Positions 32,052-43,779 of a stretch of DNA of 64,000 nt are shown here, one piece after another. A program made the translations under genes and the position numbers. Within the stretch, counting starts at the first letter, position 1. Every line of letters begins with the position of its first letter. The stretch comes from Aedes albopictus (taxonomy: Eukaryota; Arthropoda; Insecta; Diptera; Culicidae). The DNA is taken from positions 294,973,080 to 295,037,079 of the forward strand of contig NC_085136.1 of NCBI RefSeq assembly GCF_035046485.1. The letters are read 5' to 3'. The notes beneath the pieces were generated by a model, which did not search any database, was not told the origin of the DNA, and worked only from the letters and a program-made list of their open reading frames with translations.

Positions 32052-32369
32052 GTCCCATGTTATATGGGAATCCCATATTACATGGGTCAATTGGACAATG
32101 ATTTTTCTTAAGGGCCTAACTGACTTGATCGATTTCTCTTCGTCGACTCTCTCTTTCGCTAATAACTTAATCAAAAAGAACAAAATCATTGTTCTTTTTG
32201 TTTCTAGAGCAAGATGTAGTCGTCGTCTTCGCATTTTAACCAAAAAATCTTTGGAAAACTTAATACACATTCCGTAATAACACAAAGAGAGAAATCGAAA
32301 ATGTCAGTTAGTTGAAGAGAAATCGAAAATGTTAGTTAGGTAGGCCGTTATGAAGAATCAGTGTCGAAT

Positions 32370-34140
32370 TATGCGTAGAACGGCAGTATTCCTCCATGCA
32401 TTCCTCCATACATATATTCGGCAATTCTTCTATGTAATACTCTTAGAATTTCTCCATGGGTTCTTCAAGAAATTTGTTCAGAAATTCCTTTAGAATATGT
32501 CATGAGTTTTTTTTATGGATTGTTACAGCAACTTGTCAAGGCGTTTATCCAAAAAAAAAATTCGGAAATACAATCACAGATTTCTCCACAAATATTTTAA
32601 GAAAAACCTCGAAGAATTATACTAGAGGATTTTTTCAGGATTTTTCTTTAAAATACCTCATAGAGTTTTCTAGAAATTCCATCAAGAGTTTCTTGAATAT
32701 ATTTTTCGGGAAGTTCTTTGTGAATTCTTCCTTTAAGAATTTCTTTGAAATTTATTCTGTACAGATTTTTTTACAGGTGCTTCCTGAGATTTTATAAGAA
32801 ATTCCTGCAAAAATATCTCCAGGTATTTATTTTCTCTGAATTTTATTTCTGTAAAACTTTATTCAGCAAGAGATTTCTATAAAATTTCCTTTAGAAATCC
32901 TTCAAATACCTTCTGAAATTCTTCCAGGGGTTCATCCAGTAGTTTCTTGAGAAATTCCTACAGGGTTTTTTTGTTTAGAAATTGCTTCCAAGATTCTATC
33001 AGAAATACCTTCATAAAATCCTGCAGGAATTGTTGCAAATATTTTTTTCGCGATTTCTTTCGGAAGTTCTTCTAGAAAAAATACTGCAATAGTTCTTCAA
33101 AGGAAGGAATTTCTAAAAAGGAGGATTGCTTGAAAAAAAAAACTGCTGGTGATATCTTTTAAGATTCACTGAAGACACTCTTGAAACATTTCTGGAGGGA
33201 TTCCAGATCCAAAATTTCTGAAACAATTTCTGAAGTTATCCACGGAGCAATTCCTGAATAAACTCGTGGGTGAATACCTGGTGGTACTCCTTAAGATACC
33301 TTCTAAATTCTTAGAAAAACAATCATCAGATACTTCTGAAAGCATTTTGGATTTATTTTAAAGCAAAATTACTTTAGAAATTTCTGGAGGTATTTTTGAA
33401 TGAATCTGTAAAAAAAAAATCCATGCAGAAAATGCAAACAAAGTTACTGGTGGAGTTCTTGAAAAAAATCTCATAACATTTCTGGCGAATCCTTGGAGGA
33501 TGTTCTGTAGAAATCTTTCATATCAGTTGAGAGAGTTCGTATTCGTGAAGGAATTCTCTGAGGAATTTCTGATGCAATTATACAAAGCTCTCGGGAGAAT
33601 TCTTCAAGAAATATTTGAAGAAATACATGAAGAAATACATGCACGAGCTACTGTAGAAATTCTTGAAGGAATTTCCTAAAGAATTTGCGAAGGAATCCCA
33701 GGAGGTGTCTCTGAAGGAATTTCTGAAAAAAGTGAACAAACTTTAAAATGAATCTTTTGAGAAATTTCTTGTGAAACGTCTGAAGAAGACCCAAGGAAAA
33801 TTATCAGAGGAATTCCTGAAAGCATCTAGGAAGGAATCTCTGAAGAATTTTTCAAAGAAATACATGGACAGGGATGCATTCTGTTGGATAACTGGAGGAG
33901 TTTTTGGATATTTTTCCCTATCTAGGAAATCTTGCGAGAATCTTGTCTCCGTAAACATTCCAGAAAAAATGATAAATTCTTAAAAGTCATATAAGTATTT
34001 CTGGTGGTGTCCCTGGAGAAAATCTTGATGAAATTTCTGAAGAAGTACATTGGGAGAAAACAACTCTAAAAGCATGCTCGCAGGAATCTTTAGAAGAATA
34101 TCAGCTAAACTTATAAAAGGGATTCCTGCAGACATTCCTC
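32370..34140. repeat. degenerate 12-bp-family minisatellite
   Basis: AATTCCTTCAGAAATTTCTT-like units in both orientations; orientation changes near 33100, where TTCC-rich sequence turns into GGAA-rich. Frames of 60-113 codons are by-products. Confidence 0.6.
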
Positions 34141-34176
34141 TTCCGCGATAATTTCAGCTAAATGTCGTTGAAAATA

Positions 34177-34340
34177 ATTCATGGAGGGGTTTCCCCAGAA
34201 TAATGCTTTATTAGGCACAATATTCAAGTTTTTTTTTCCATGGGATCGTACCAGTAAAGGGGGCGCTGAAATTGGGAAACATGATGTAACCAACTCTGAT
34301 TTTACCATGGCAGCACTGTGACGAAGTCTGTGAATTGAAA
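34177..34340. repeat. interspersed repeat, diverged copy at 57630-57760
   Basis: GGGTTTCCCC-GAATAAT, GCGCTGA and CTCTGATTTTACCATG appear in the same order in both places, with GAGCACTGA or CAGCACTGTG after them. Type unknown. Confidence 0.6.
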
Positions 34341-35139
34341 ATCTGTTTTTACTCAATATAATTTTATGTGTCGATTTTTTCGCAATACTTTGTTCTGGGC
34401 ACTTTTATAGCACCCAAAAACTCACAATTTTGTCGAAGACGCCAAGTTTGTATCCCATCGATTTTCAAAGTTACAACTGCTTTTCCATGAAAAAAAATCG
34501 TATTTTCAAAATTCAATTAAAAGCTTTAAACAAAAAAGGTACCTACAGTTTTTTCACCATAAATAGAACAGAGTACGATCTTTCCAATGCAACCGGGAGA
34601 TTGAAAATCCATTTGCTCCTTTTTGAGATATGACTTTTTGAAAAAAAGTGATTTTTCGAAGAAAAATGCCAATATCTTTTTACCTACGCGAGTTAGAACT
34701 TTGAGCTCTTTGGAAAAAATATGCGTCGTTGATTGTTCTAAAAGTGCTCAGAGCAAAGTATTCACGAGAAACGAACGAATTAAAAGTTATTTCTGGAAAA
34801 CTGAAATTCATGGATCACCCTAACATGAATCTTATAAAACATTATTAGTTAGGAACCATAAGAGATAGAATAATGGTTTCTTCGGCAAACTTGCTCTAAA
34901 TAAGTTCTTTTACAACTTTGTAAAATATTTTGTGAACGTACATAAAACTATTAAAAAGCAGATGTTTGGATCAGCGAAACTAGAGGGACCACCCTAATTT
35001 CACAATAATGAGAAAAAAGGTCGAAAAATAAGAAGAAAGTTTCCCAAAAACACCATGTATCTAAAGCTTGAGGCTTAGGCACAAACAATTTTGTCTTCGT
35101 AAACACGGCTCTGGACCCATTGTGCAGTGTCGTTTTAAA
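34341..35139. other. AT-rich spacer, nothing recognised
   Basis: No coding frame above 67 codons and no element boundary seen. Confidence 0.5.
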
Positions 35140-35480
35140 TAAGTGGTCCACAACGTGAGATATGCAACGTCTTGACCACCGTTTCCCAACCTTGGCTCTC
35201 GCGAGAATGCGATATATACGACGTTTAGACTATAAATTGGAAGCTTCAAAGACATTAACACCACGTAGTGAATGATTCTTGAACTTAGTTGCTTTCTTTG
35301 TGAAAGCTCTTACTCTTCTGAGCCGAAGACAGTATCCTTCTAAGTGGTCCAGAACGTTAGATAGATATACGACATTAAGACTCAACTGGAAACTACTAAG
35401 GACGCTAGCGCCACACAGTAAGTAATTCTTGAACTATATTAGTTTCTATGTGAACGCTTTTAGTCTTCTGAGCAATTTTG
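35140..35480. repeat. diverged two-copy tandem duplication
   Basis: AAGTGGTCCA-AACGT-AGAT, TTAACACCACGTAGTGAATG or its variant, ATTCTTGAACT and CTCTTCTGAGC appear in the same order at 35140-35325 and 35342-35475. The second copy is shorter. Confidence 0.6.
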
Positions 35481-35997
35481 CCGAAAAAGAAAATATCAGA
35501 AAGGAAGTATTTCTAATGTGGGCGCAGCAATATCATTCAAATAAGGCTGAAATATTGGTACCAATTGATCAGCTCATTATGCAAGTTTTGATAGCTAATC
35601 GAACATCATAGAATCAAAAAGGCATGATAACAATTCTACCCACTACAAATAAATACGTCAGTATTGTACACCAGCAATCATTAACCAAACATGCAACTAA
35701 AATCACCCACAGCTTATCATAGGCACTTTCTCTTGTTTGGCACCTCGCAATTTGCTGCAGCCAGCGCAGCGCCTGTCGGTCGCTCCCCACCTGGTTTCGA
35801 TATCAATTCCAATTAATCGGGAGACACGAAAACACTCATAACTCATTCGATGACTGATGATTGAACACACGCAATCCGCCACCGACTGGACGACGACGGT
35901 AGAAGAATACCGATGGACGAGCATGTCACCCAGAATACGGCTAGCTCAATCGATTTGTGAGTTTCTCAAACATTTTTATGTGTCGGGTCACTGGAAT
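35481..35997. other. apparently single-copy flank of the minisatellite
   Basis: More balanced composition than neighbours at 35700-35960. An open frame starting at 35857 runs into the minisatellite, but its 50 unique residues show no domain, so I do not call a gene. Confidence 0.4.
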
Positions 35998-38900
35998 CTC
36001 AAATCAAACGGCAGAAGTAGAACAGACGCAGAGCAGAAGCAGAGCAGAAGCAGAGCAGAAGCAGAGCAGAAGCAGAGCAGAAGCAGAGCAGAAGCAGAGC
36101 AGAAGCAGAGCAGAAGCAGAACAGACGCAGAGCAAACGCAGAGCAGAAGCAAAGCAGAAGCAGAGCAGAAGCAGAGCAGGAGCAGAGCAGAAGCAGAGCA
36201 GAAGCAGAGTAGAAACAGAGCAGAAGCAGAGCAGACGCAGAGCAGAAGCAGGGCAGATGCAGAGGAGATGCAGAGCAGAAGCAGAGTAGAAACAGAGCAG
36301 ATGCAGGGCAGATGCAGGGCAGAAGCAGAGCAGAAGCAGAGCAGAAGTAGACGCAGAGCAGACGCAGAGCAGACGCAGAAGCAGAGCAGAAGCAGACGCA
36401 GAGCAGACGCAGAGCAGAGCAGAAGCAGAACAGAAGCAGAGCAGAAGCAGAGCAGATGCAGGGCAGATGCAGGGCAGAAGCAGAGCAGAAGCAGAGCAGA
36501 AGTAGACGCAGAGCAGACGCAGAAGCAGAGCAGAAGCAGACGCAGAGCAGACGCAGAGCAGAGCAGAAGCAGAGCAGAAGCAGAGCAGAAGCAGAGCAGA
36601 AGCAGAGCAGAAGCAGAGCAGAAGCAGAGCAGAAGCAGAGCAGAAGCAGAGCAGAAGCAGAGCAGAAGCAGAGCAGAAGCAGAGCAGAAGCAGAGCAGAA
36701 GCAGAGCAGAAGCAGAGCAGAAGCAGAGCAGAAGCAGAGCAGAAGCAGAGCAGAAGCAGAGCAGAAGCAGAGCAGAAGCAGAGCAGAAGCAGAGCAGAAG
36801 CAGAACAGACGCAGAGCAAACGCAGAGCAGAAGCAAAGCAGAAGCAGAGCAGAAGCAGAGCAGGAGCAGAGCAGAAGCAGAGCAGAAGCAGAGTAGAAAC
36901 AGAGCAGAAGCAGAGCAGAAGCAGAGCAGACGCAGAGCAGAAGCAGAGCAGAAGCAGAGTAGAAACAGAGCAGATGCAGAGCAGATGCAGAGCAGAAGCA
37001 GAGTAGAAACAGAGCAGAAGCAGAGCAGAAGCAGAGCAGAAGCAGAGCAGATGCAGGGCAGATGCAGAGCAGAAGCAGACGCAGAGCAGACGCAGAGCAG
37101 ACGCAGAAGCAGAGCAGAAGCAGACGCAGAGCAGACGCAGAGCAGAGCAGAGCAGATGCAGAGCAGAAGCAGAGCAGAAGCAGAGCAGAAGCAGAGCAGA
37201 AGCAGAACAGACGCAGAGCAAACGCAGAGCAGAAGCAAAGCAGAAGCAGAGCAGAAGCAGAGCAGGAGCAGAGCAGAAGCAGAGCAGAAGCAGAGTAGAA
37301 ACAGAGCAGAAGCAGAGCAGAAGCAGAGCAGACGCAGAGCAGAAGCAGAGCAGAAGCAGAGTAGAAACAGAGCAGATGCAGAGCAGATGCAGAGCAGAAG
37401 CAGAGTAGAAACAGAGCAGAAGCAGAGCAGAAGCAGAGCAGAAGCAGAGCAGATGCAGGGCAGATGCAGAGCAGAAGCAGACGCAGAGCAGACGCAGAGC
37501 AGACGCAGAGCAGACGCAGAAGCAGAGCAGAAGCAGACGCAGAGCAGACGCAGAGCAGAGCAGAGCAGATGCAGAGCAGATGCAGAGCAGAAGCAGAGTA
37601 GAAACAGAGCAGAAGCAGAGCAGAAGCAGAGCAGATGCAGGGCAGATGCAGGGCAGAAGCAGAGCAGAAGCAGAGCAGAAGCAGACGCAGAGCAGACGCA
37701 GAGCAGACGCAGAAGCAGAGCAGAAGCAGAGCAGAAGCAGAGCAGAAGCAGACGCAGAGCAGACGCAGAGCAGAGCAGAAGCAGAGCAGAAGCAGAGCAG
37801 AAGCAGAGCAGAAGCAGAGCAGAAGCAGAGCAGAAGCAGAGCAGAAGCAGAGAAGAAGCAGAGCAGAAGCAGAGCAGAAGCAGAGCAGAAGCAGAGCAGA
37901 AGCAGAGCAGAAGCAGAGCAGAAGCAGAGCAGAAGCAGAGCAGAAGCAGAGCAGAAGCAGAGCAGAAGCAGAGCAGGAGCAGAGCAGAAGCAGAACAGAC
38001 GCAGAGCAAACGCAGAGCAGAAGCAAAGCAGAAGCAGAGCAGAAGCAGAGCAGGAGCAGAGCAGAAGCAGAGCAGAAGCAGAGTAGAAACAGAGCAGAAG
38101 CAGAGCAGAAGCAGAGCAGACGCAGAGCAGACGCAGAGCAGAAGCAGAGCAGAAACAGAGTAGAATCAGAGCAGAAGCAGAGCAGATGCAGAGCAGATGC
38201 AGAGCAGAAGCAGAGCAGAAGCAGAGTAGAAACAGAGCAGACGCAGAGCAGAAGCAGAGCAGAACAGAAGCAGAGCAGAAGCAGAGCAGAAACAGAGCAG
38301 AAGCAGAGCAGAAGCAGAACAGACGCAGAGCAAACGCAGAGCAGAAGCAAAGCAGAAGCAGAGCAGAAGCAGAGCAGAAGCAGAGTAGAAACAGAGCAGA
38401 AGCAGAGCAGAAGCAGAGCAGACGCAGAGCAGACGCAGAGCAGAAGCAGAGCAGAAGCAGAGTAGAAACAGAGCAGAAGCAGAGCAGATGCAGAGCAGAT
38501 GCAGAGCAGAAGCAGAGTAGAAACAGAGCAGAAGCAGAGCAGAAGCAGAACAGAAGCAGAGCAGAAGCAGAGCAGATGCAGGGCAGATGCAGAGCAGAAG
38601 CAGAGCAGAAGCAGACGCAGAGCAGACGCAGAGCAGACGCAGAAGCAGAGCAGACGCAGAGCAGACGCAGAAGCAGAGCAGAAGCAGACGCAGAGCAGAC
38701 GCAGAGCAGAGCAGAAGCAGAGCAGAAGCAGAGCAGAAGCAGAGCAGAAGCAGAGCAGAAGCAGAGCAGAAGCAGAGCAGAAGCAGAGCAGAAGCAGAGC
38801 AGAAGCAGAGCAGAAGCAGAGCAGAAGCAGAGCAGAAGCAGAGCAGAGCAGAAGCAGAGCAGAAGCAGAGCAGAAGCAGAGCAGAAGCAGAGCAGAAGCA

Positions 38901-41900
38901 GAGCAGAAGCAGAGCAGAAGCAGAACAGAAGCAGAGCAGAAGCAGAACAGACGCAGAGCAAACGCAGAGCAGAAGCAAAGCAGAAGCAGAGCAGAAGCAG
39001 AGCAGGAGCAGAGCAGGAGCAGAGCAGAAGCAGAGCAGAAGCAGAGTAGAAACAGAGCAGACGCAGAGCAGAAGCAGAGCAGACGCAGAGCAGAAGCAGA
39101 GCAGATGCAGAGCAGAAGCAGAGCAGATGCAGAGCAGAAGCAGAGTAGAAACAGAGCAGAAGCAGAGCAGAAGCAGAGCAGAAGCAGAGCAGATGCAGGG
39201 CAGATGCAGGGCAGAAGCAGAGCAGAAGCAGACGCAGAGCAGACGCAGAGCAGACGCAGAGCAGACGCAGAGCAGATGCAGAAGCAGAGCAGAAGCAGAG
39301 CAGAAGCAGAGCAGAAGCAGAGCAGAAGCAGAGCAGAAGCAGAGCAGAAGCAGAGCAGAAGCAGAGCAGAAGCAGAGCAGAAGCAGAGCAGAAGCAGAGC
39401 AGAAGCAGAGCAGAAGCAGAGCAGAAGCAGAGCAGAAGCAGAGCAGAAGCAGAGCAGAAGCAGAGCAGAAGCAGAGCAGAAGCAGAGCAGAAGCAGAGCA
39501 GAAGCAGAGCAGAAGCAGAGCAGAAGCAGAGCAGAAGCAGAGCAGAAGCAGAGCAGAAGCAGAGCAGAAGCAGAGCAGAAGCAGAGCAGAAGCAGAGCAG
39601 AAGCAGAAGCAGAGCAGAAGCAGAAGCAGAAGCAGAAGCAGAGCAGAAGCAGACCAGATGCAGAGCAGAAACAGAGTAGAGACAGAGTAGAAACAAAGTA
39701 GAAGCAGAGTAGAAGCAGAGCAGAAGCAGAAGCAGAGCAGAAGCAGAGCAGAAGCAGAGCAGAAGCAGAGCAGAAGCAGAACAGAAGCAGAGCAGAAGCA
39801 GAACAGACGCAGAGCAAACGCAGAGCAGAAGCAAAGCAGAAGCAGAGCAGGAGCAGAGCAGGAGCAGAGCAGAAGCAGAGCAGAAGCAGAGTAGAAACAG
39901 AGCAGACGCAGAGCAGAAGCAGAGCAGACGCAGAGCAGAAGCAGAGCAGATGCAGAGCAGATGCAGAGCAGAAGCAGAGTAGAAACAGAGCAGAAGCAGA
40001 GCAGAAGCAGAGCAGAAGCAGAGCAGATGCAGGGCAGATTCAGGGCAGAAGCAGAGCAGAAGCAGACGCAGAGCAGACGCAGAGCAGACGCAGAGCAGAC
40101 GCAGAGCAGACGCAGAGCAGATGCAGAAGCAGAGCAGAAGCAGAGCAGAAGCAGAGCAGAAGCAGAGCAGAAGCAGAGCAGAAGCAGAGCAGAAGCAGAG
40201 CAGAAGCAGAGCAGAAGCAGAGCAGAAGCAGAGCAGAAGCAGAGCAGAAGCAGAGCAGAAGCAGAGCAGAAGCAGAGCAGAAGCAGAGCAGAAGCAGAGC
40301 AGAAGCAGAGCAGAAGCAGAGCAGAAGCAGAGCAGAAGCAGAGCAGAAGCAGAGCAGAAGCAGAGCAGAAGCAGAGCAGAAGCAGAGCAGAAGCAGAGCA
40401 GAAGCAGAGCAGAAGCAGAGCAGAAGCAGAGCAGAAGCAGAGCAGAAGCAGAGCAGAAGCAGAGCAGAAGCAGAGCAGAAGCAGAGCAGAAGCAGAGCAG
40501 AAGCAGAGCAGAAGCAGAGCAGAAGCAGAGCAGAAGCAGAGCAGAAGCAGAGCAGAAGCAGAGCAGAAGCAGAGCAGAAGCAGAGCAGAAGCAGAGCAGA
40601 AGCAGAGCAGAAGCAGAGCAGAAGCAGAGCAGAAGCAGAGCAGAAGCAGAGCAGAAGCAGAGCAGAAGCAGAGCAGAAGCAGAGCAGAAGCAGAGCAGAA
40701 GCAGAGCAGAAGCAGAGCAGAAGCAGAGCAGAAGCAGAGCAGAAGCAGAGCAGAAGCAGAGCAGAAGCAGAGCAGAAGCAGAGCAGAAGCAGAGCAGAAG
40801 CAGAGCAGAAGCAGAGCAGAAGCAGAGCAGAAGCAGAGCAGAAGCAGAGCAGAAGCAGAGCAGAAGCAGAGCAGAAGCAGAGCAGAAGCAGAGCAGAAGC
40901 AGAGCAGAAGCAGAGCAGAAGCAGAGCAGAAGCAGAGCAGAAGCAGAGCAGAAGCAGAGCAGAAGCAGAGCAGAAGCAGAGCAGAAGCAGAGCAGAAGCA
41001 GAGCAGAAGCAGAGCAGAAGCAGAAGCAGAGCAGAAGCAGAGCAGAAGCAGAAGCAGAGCAGAAGCAGACCAGATGCAGAGCAGAAACAGAGTAGAGACA
41101 GAGTAGAAACAAAGTAGAAGCAGAGTAGAAGCAGAGCAGAAGCAGAAGCAGAGCAGAAGCAGAGCAGAAGCAGAGCAGAAGCAGAGCAGAAGCAGAACAG
41201 AAGCAGAGCAGAAGCAGAACAGACGCAGAGCAAACGCAGAGCAGAAGCAAAGCAGAAGCAGAGCAGAAGCAGAGCAGGAGCAGAGCAGGAGCAGAGCAGA
41301 AGCAGAGCAGAAGCAGAGTAGAAACAGAGCAGACGCAGAGCAGAAGCAGAAGCAGAGCAGACGCAGAGCAGAAGCAGAGCAGATGCAGAGCAGATGCAGA
41401 GCAGAAGCAGAGTAGAAACAGAGCAGAAGCAGAGCAGAAGCAGAGCAGAAGCAGAGCAGAAGCAGAGCAGATGCAGGGCAGATGCAGGGCAGAAGCAGAG
41501 CAGAAGCAGACGCAGAGCAGACGCAGAGCAGACGCAGAGCAGACGCAGAGCAGATGCAGAAGCAGAGCAGAAGCAGAGCAGAAGCAGAGCAGAAGCAGAG
41601 CAGAAGCAGAGCAGAAGCAGAGCAGAAGCAGAGCAGAAGGTGAGCAGAAGCAGAGCAGAAGCAGAGCAGAAGCAGAGCAGAAGCAGAGCAGAAGCAGAGC
41701 AGAAGCAGAGCAGAAGCAGAGCAGAAGCAGAGCAGAAGCAGAGCAGAAGCAGAGCAGAAGCAGAGCAGAAGCAGAGCAGAAGCAGAGCAGAAGCAGAGCA
41801 GAAGCAGAGCAGAAGCAGAGCAGAAGCAGAGCAGAAGCAGAGCAGAAGCAGAGCAGAAGCAGAGCAGAAGCAGAGCAGAAGCAGAGCAGAAGCAGAGCAG

Positions 41901-42236
41901 AAGCAGAGCAGAAGCAGAGCAGAAGCAGAGCAGAAGCAGAGCAGAAGCAGAGCAGAAGCAGAGCAGAAGCAGAGCAGAAGCAGAGCAGAAGCAGAGCAGA
42001 AGCAGAGCAGAAGCAGAGCAGAAGCAGAGCAGAAGCAGAGCAGAAGCAGAGCAGAAGCAGAGCAGAAGCAGAGCAGAAGCAGAGCAGAAGCAGAGCAGAA
42101 GCAGAGCAGAAGCAGAGCAGAAGCAGAGCAGAAGCAGAGCAGAAGCAGAGCAGAAGCAGAGCAGAAGCAGAGCAGAAGCAGAGCAGAAGCAGAGCAGAAG
42201 CAGAGCAGACGCAGAGCAGACGCAGAGCAGAAGCAG
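35998..42236. repeat. 6.2-kb minisatellite, 11-bp unit GCAGAAGCAGA
   Basis: About 560 tandem units. Common variants are GCAGACGCAGA, GCAGATGCAGG, GTAGAAACAGA, GCAGGAGCAGA and a pair ACAGACGCAGA-GCAAACGCAGA, with some 5-6-bp partial units. The variants form a cassette that recurs, and the marker pair occurs at 36121, 36805, 37207, 37995, 38319, 38947, 39803 and 41219. Between cassettes lie long uniform runs, the longest about 40125-41025 and 41555-42205. Because 11 is not a multiple of 3, every plus frame reads the same 11-residue repeat (AEAEQKQSRSR) and every minus frame reads LLLCFCSASAL, giving fake frames up to 1748 codons. Confidence 0.97.
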
Positions 42237-43312
42237 GTCAGAGAAAGTTACAGCTACTAACTAATCATTTCCACCTATTTGGGTAACACTGCTCAACTGG
42301 ACTCCGTTGCAATAGGGCAAAGGTGACGAATGGTTATGTGTTTTCTCTATTTCAATTTCATCGAACCATCATCGTTCATTACCACTCGATAGTTAAAACG
42401 GGTTCTTTATGAATACAGTCGGACCTTCCTACGGTGACATGATAAAGACTTGTCACGACGATGTATTCCTTCTTTTGCGCAAGTAGTTTTAAAGAGTGTT
42501 GACTCTAGAACCAAAGATACCTAGGTTGACAACAGTTGCCGGAGACCTTGTCACTTACGTTAACCAATTATTAGCCCAGTTGTAAATCAAATATTGACTT
42601 ACAGGTATCACAATGGACACGACAGAAGGGCTTCAAGGGAAAAGAATTCAATCAATATCAGTTGGACACAGAAAGAAAGGCGATCCAAAAGACAATCAAT
42701 AAGTTTTTGTTATCTTCAAAGGATCACATGTGTTGCTTAAATGTGCCAACCAAGGTGAGAAATCACCAAATTCTCCTCTCGCCATCCGCGCACAACTACC
42801 CAATACCTTGCCGGTTGGATCGAGGATGACTGACTAATCGGCGCTATCAATTTTGGCAATTAACTCCACCTCTGCACATCGACCGATTGCCATCAGCCGT
42901 CCATCGGCATCGGATGGATCCCATTAGTTTAATTATTTTCGTGATAAAGATGTTAGACATCGATTAGGGTGGTTGATAGATAGTCAAATGGAGATACAAC
43001 ATACCTATCCAATCCATTCCCAGCGGTGTCAGACAGACAAAAACGATGATGGTAGCAGCTTGTTATCGGTTTGTTGTTTGTGGGTTATTCATGTCAGGAC
43101 AACGATGTTATCGATTCGGTCTTTGACTTGTGATGTGCTAACGAGTTGAACGCTGACGTGTTTTCTATTGCATTCCCCAAAGCGTAAGGTGAAATATACG
43201 AATGATTACAGACGAACAGACGTCTCACGTTACTTACTACTAACGGAATGAAGCATTTCAACGGTCCGTTCAAATACTGTGTTCTGTAGTTCGTCAATTG
43301 AACATTCATGTC
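42237..43312. other. apparently single-copy spacer
   Basis: Balanced composition, no gene recognised. 42760-43060 lacks repeats and could hold regulatory DNA, but I see no definite site. Confidence 0.4.
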
Positions 43313-43486
43313 CGGAGATGCCAGATGATTTTTGAAAAATCTGTATCTTATAAAACATCCGGAGGAAAAATCCCATAAAAAAGAATAACCCCAATAGCTC
43401 AAACATCTTTATTTCATATAACGTAATCTGTACAGATCCTCAAAAATCTGTATAATACAGATAAATCTGTATATATGGCATCCCTG
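43313..43486. mobile_element. 174-bp hAT-type MITE with 8-bp TSD
   Basis: The right end complement CAGGGATGCC matches the left end CGGAGATGCC. TTCATGTC is duplicated at 43305-43312 and 43487-43494. The interior repeats AAAAATCTGTAT. Confidence 0.85.
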
Positions 43487-43779
43487 TTCATGTCACTCAC
43501 ATCGTTTTTGTAATGTTTCTCCTTGACATTTCGAACCTACTGACAAGCGCTTGGCAAAACACGTCGTGATTAGGTTTTTGTGACGATGATTTTGGTATTT
43601 ATTTGTGCTTCTTTTAAACATGCCTAGAATATCTTGCTGTATTCGGTATTTTTTTCTGATTTTTCAACAGTTGAACGATTAGCGTCCTCATTTGGTCAAA
43701 GGGGGGCACCCTTAGGAAACTTTTATCATCTAGCTTTTATAACTATGCAATTGATAGTAATAACATTATATTCTAAATA

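Noticed and set aside
35857..38163. 768-codon plus frame with 50 unique N-terminal residues
   Set aside because: The unique part has no domain or codon bias; the frame simply runs into the minisatellite.
36004..41250. 1748-codon open frame on the minus strand and companions of 1272, 768 and 673 codons
   Set aside because: They are arithmetic results of a stop-free 11-bp tandem unit. All frames on both strands are equally open, and there is no unique domain, signal peptide or splice context.
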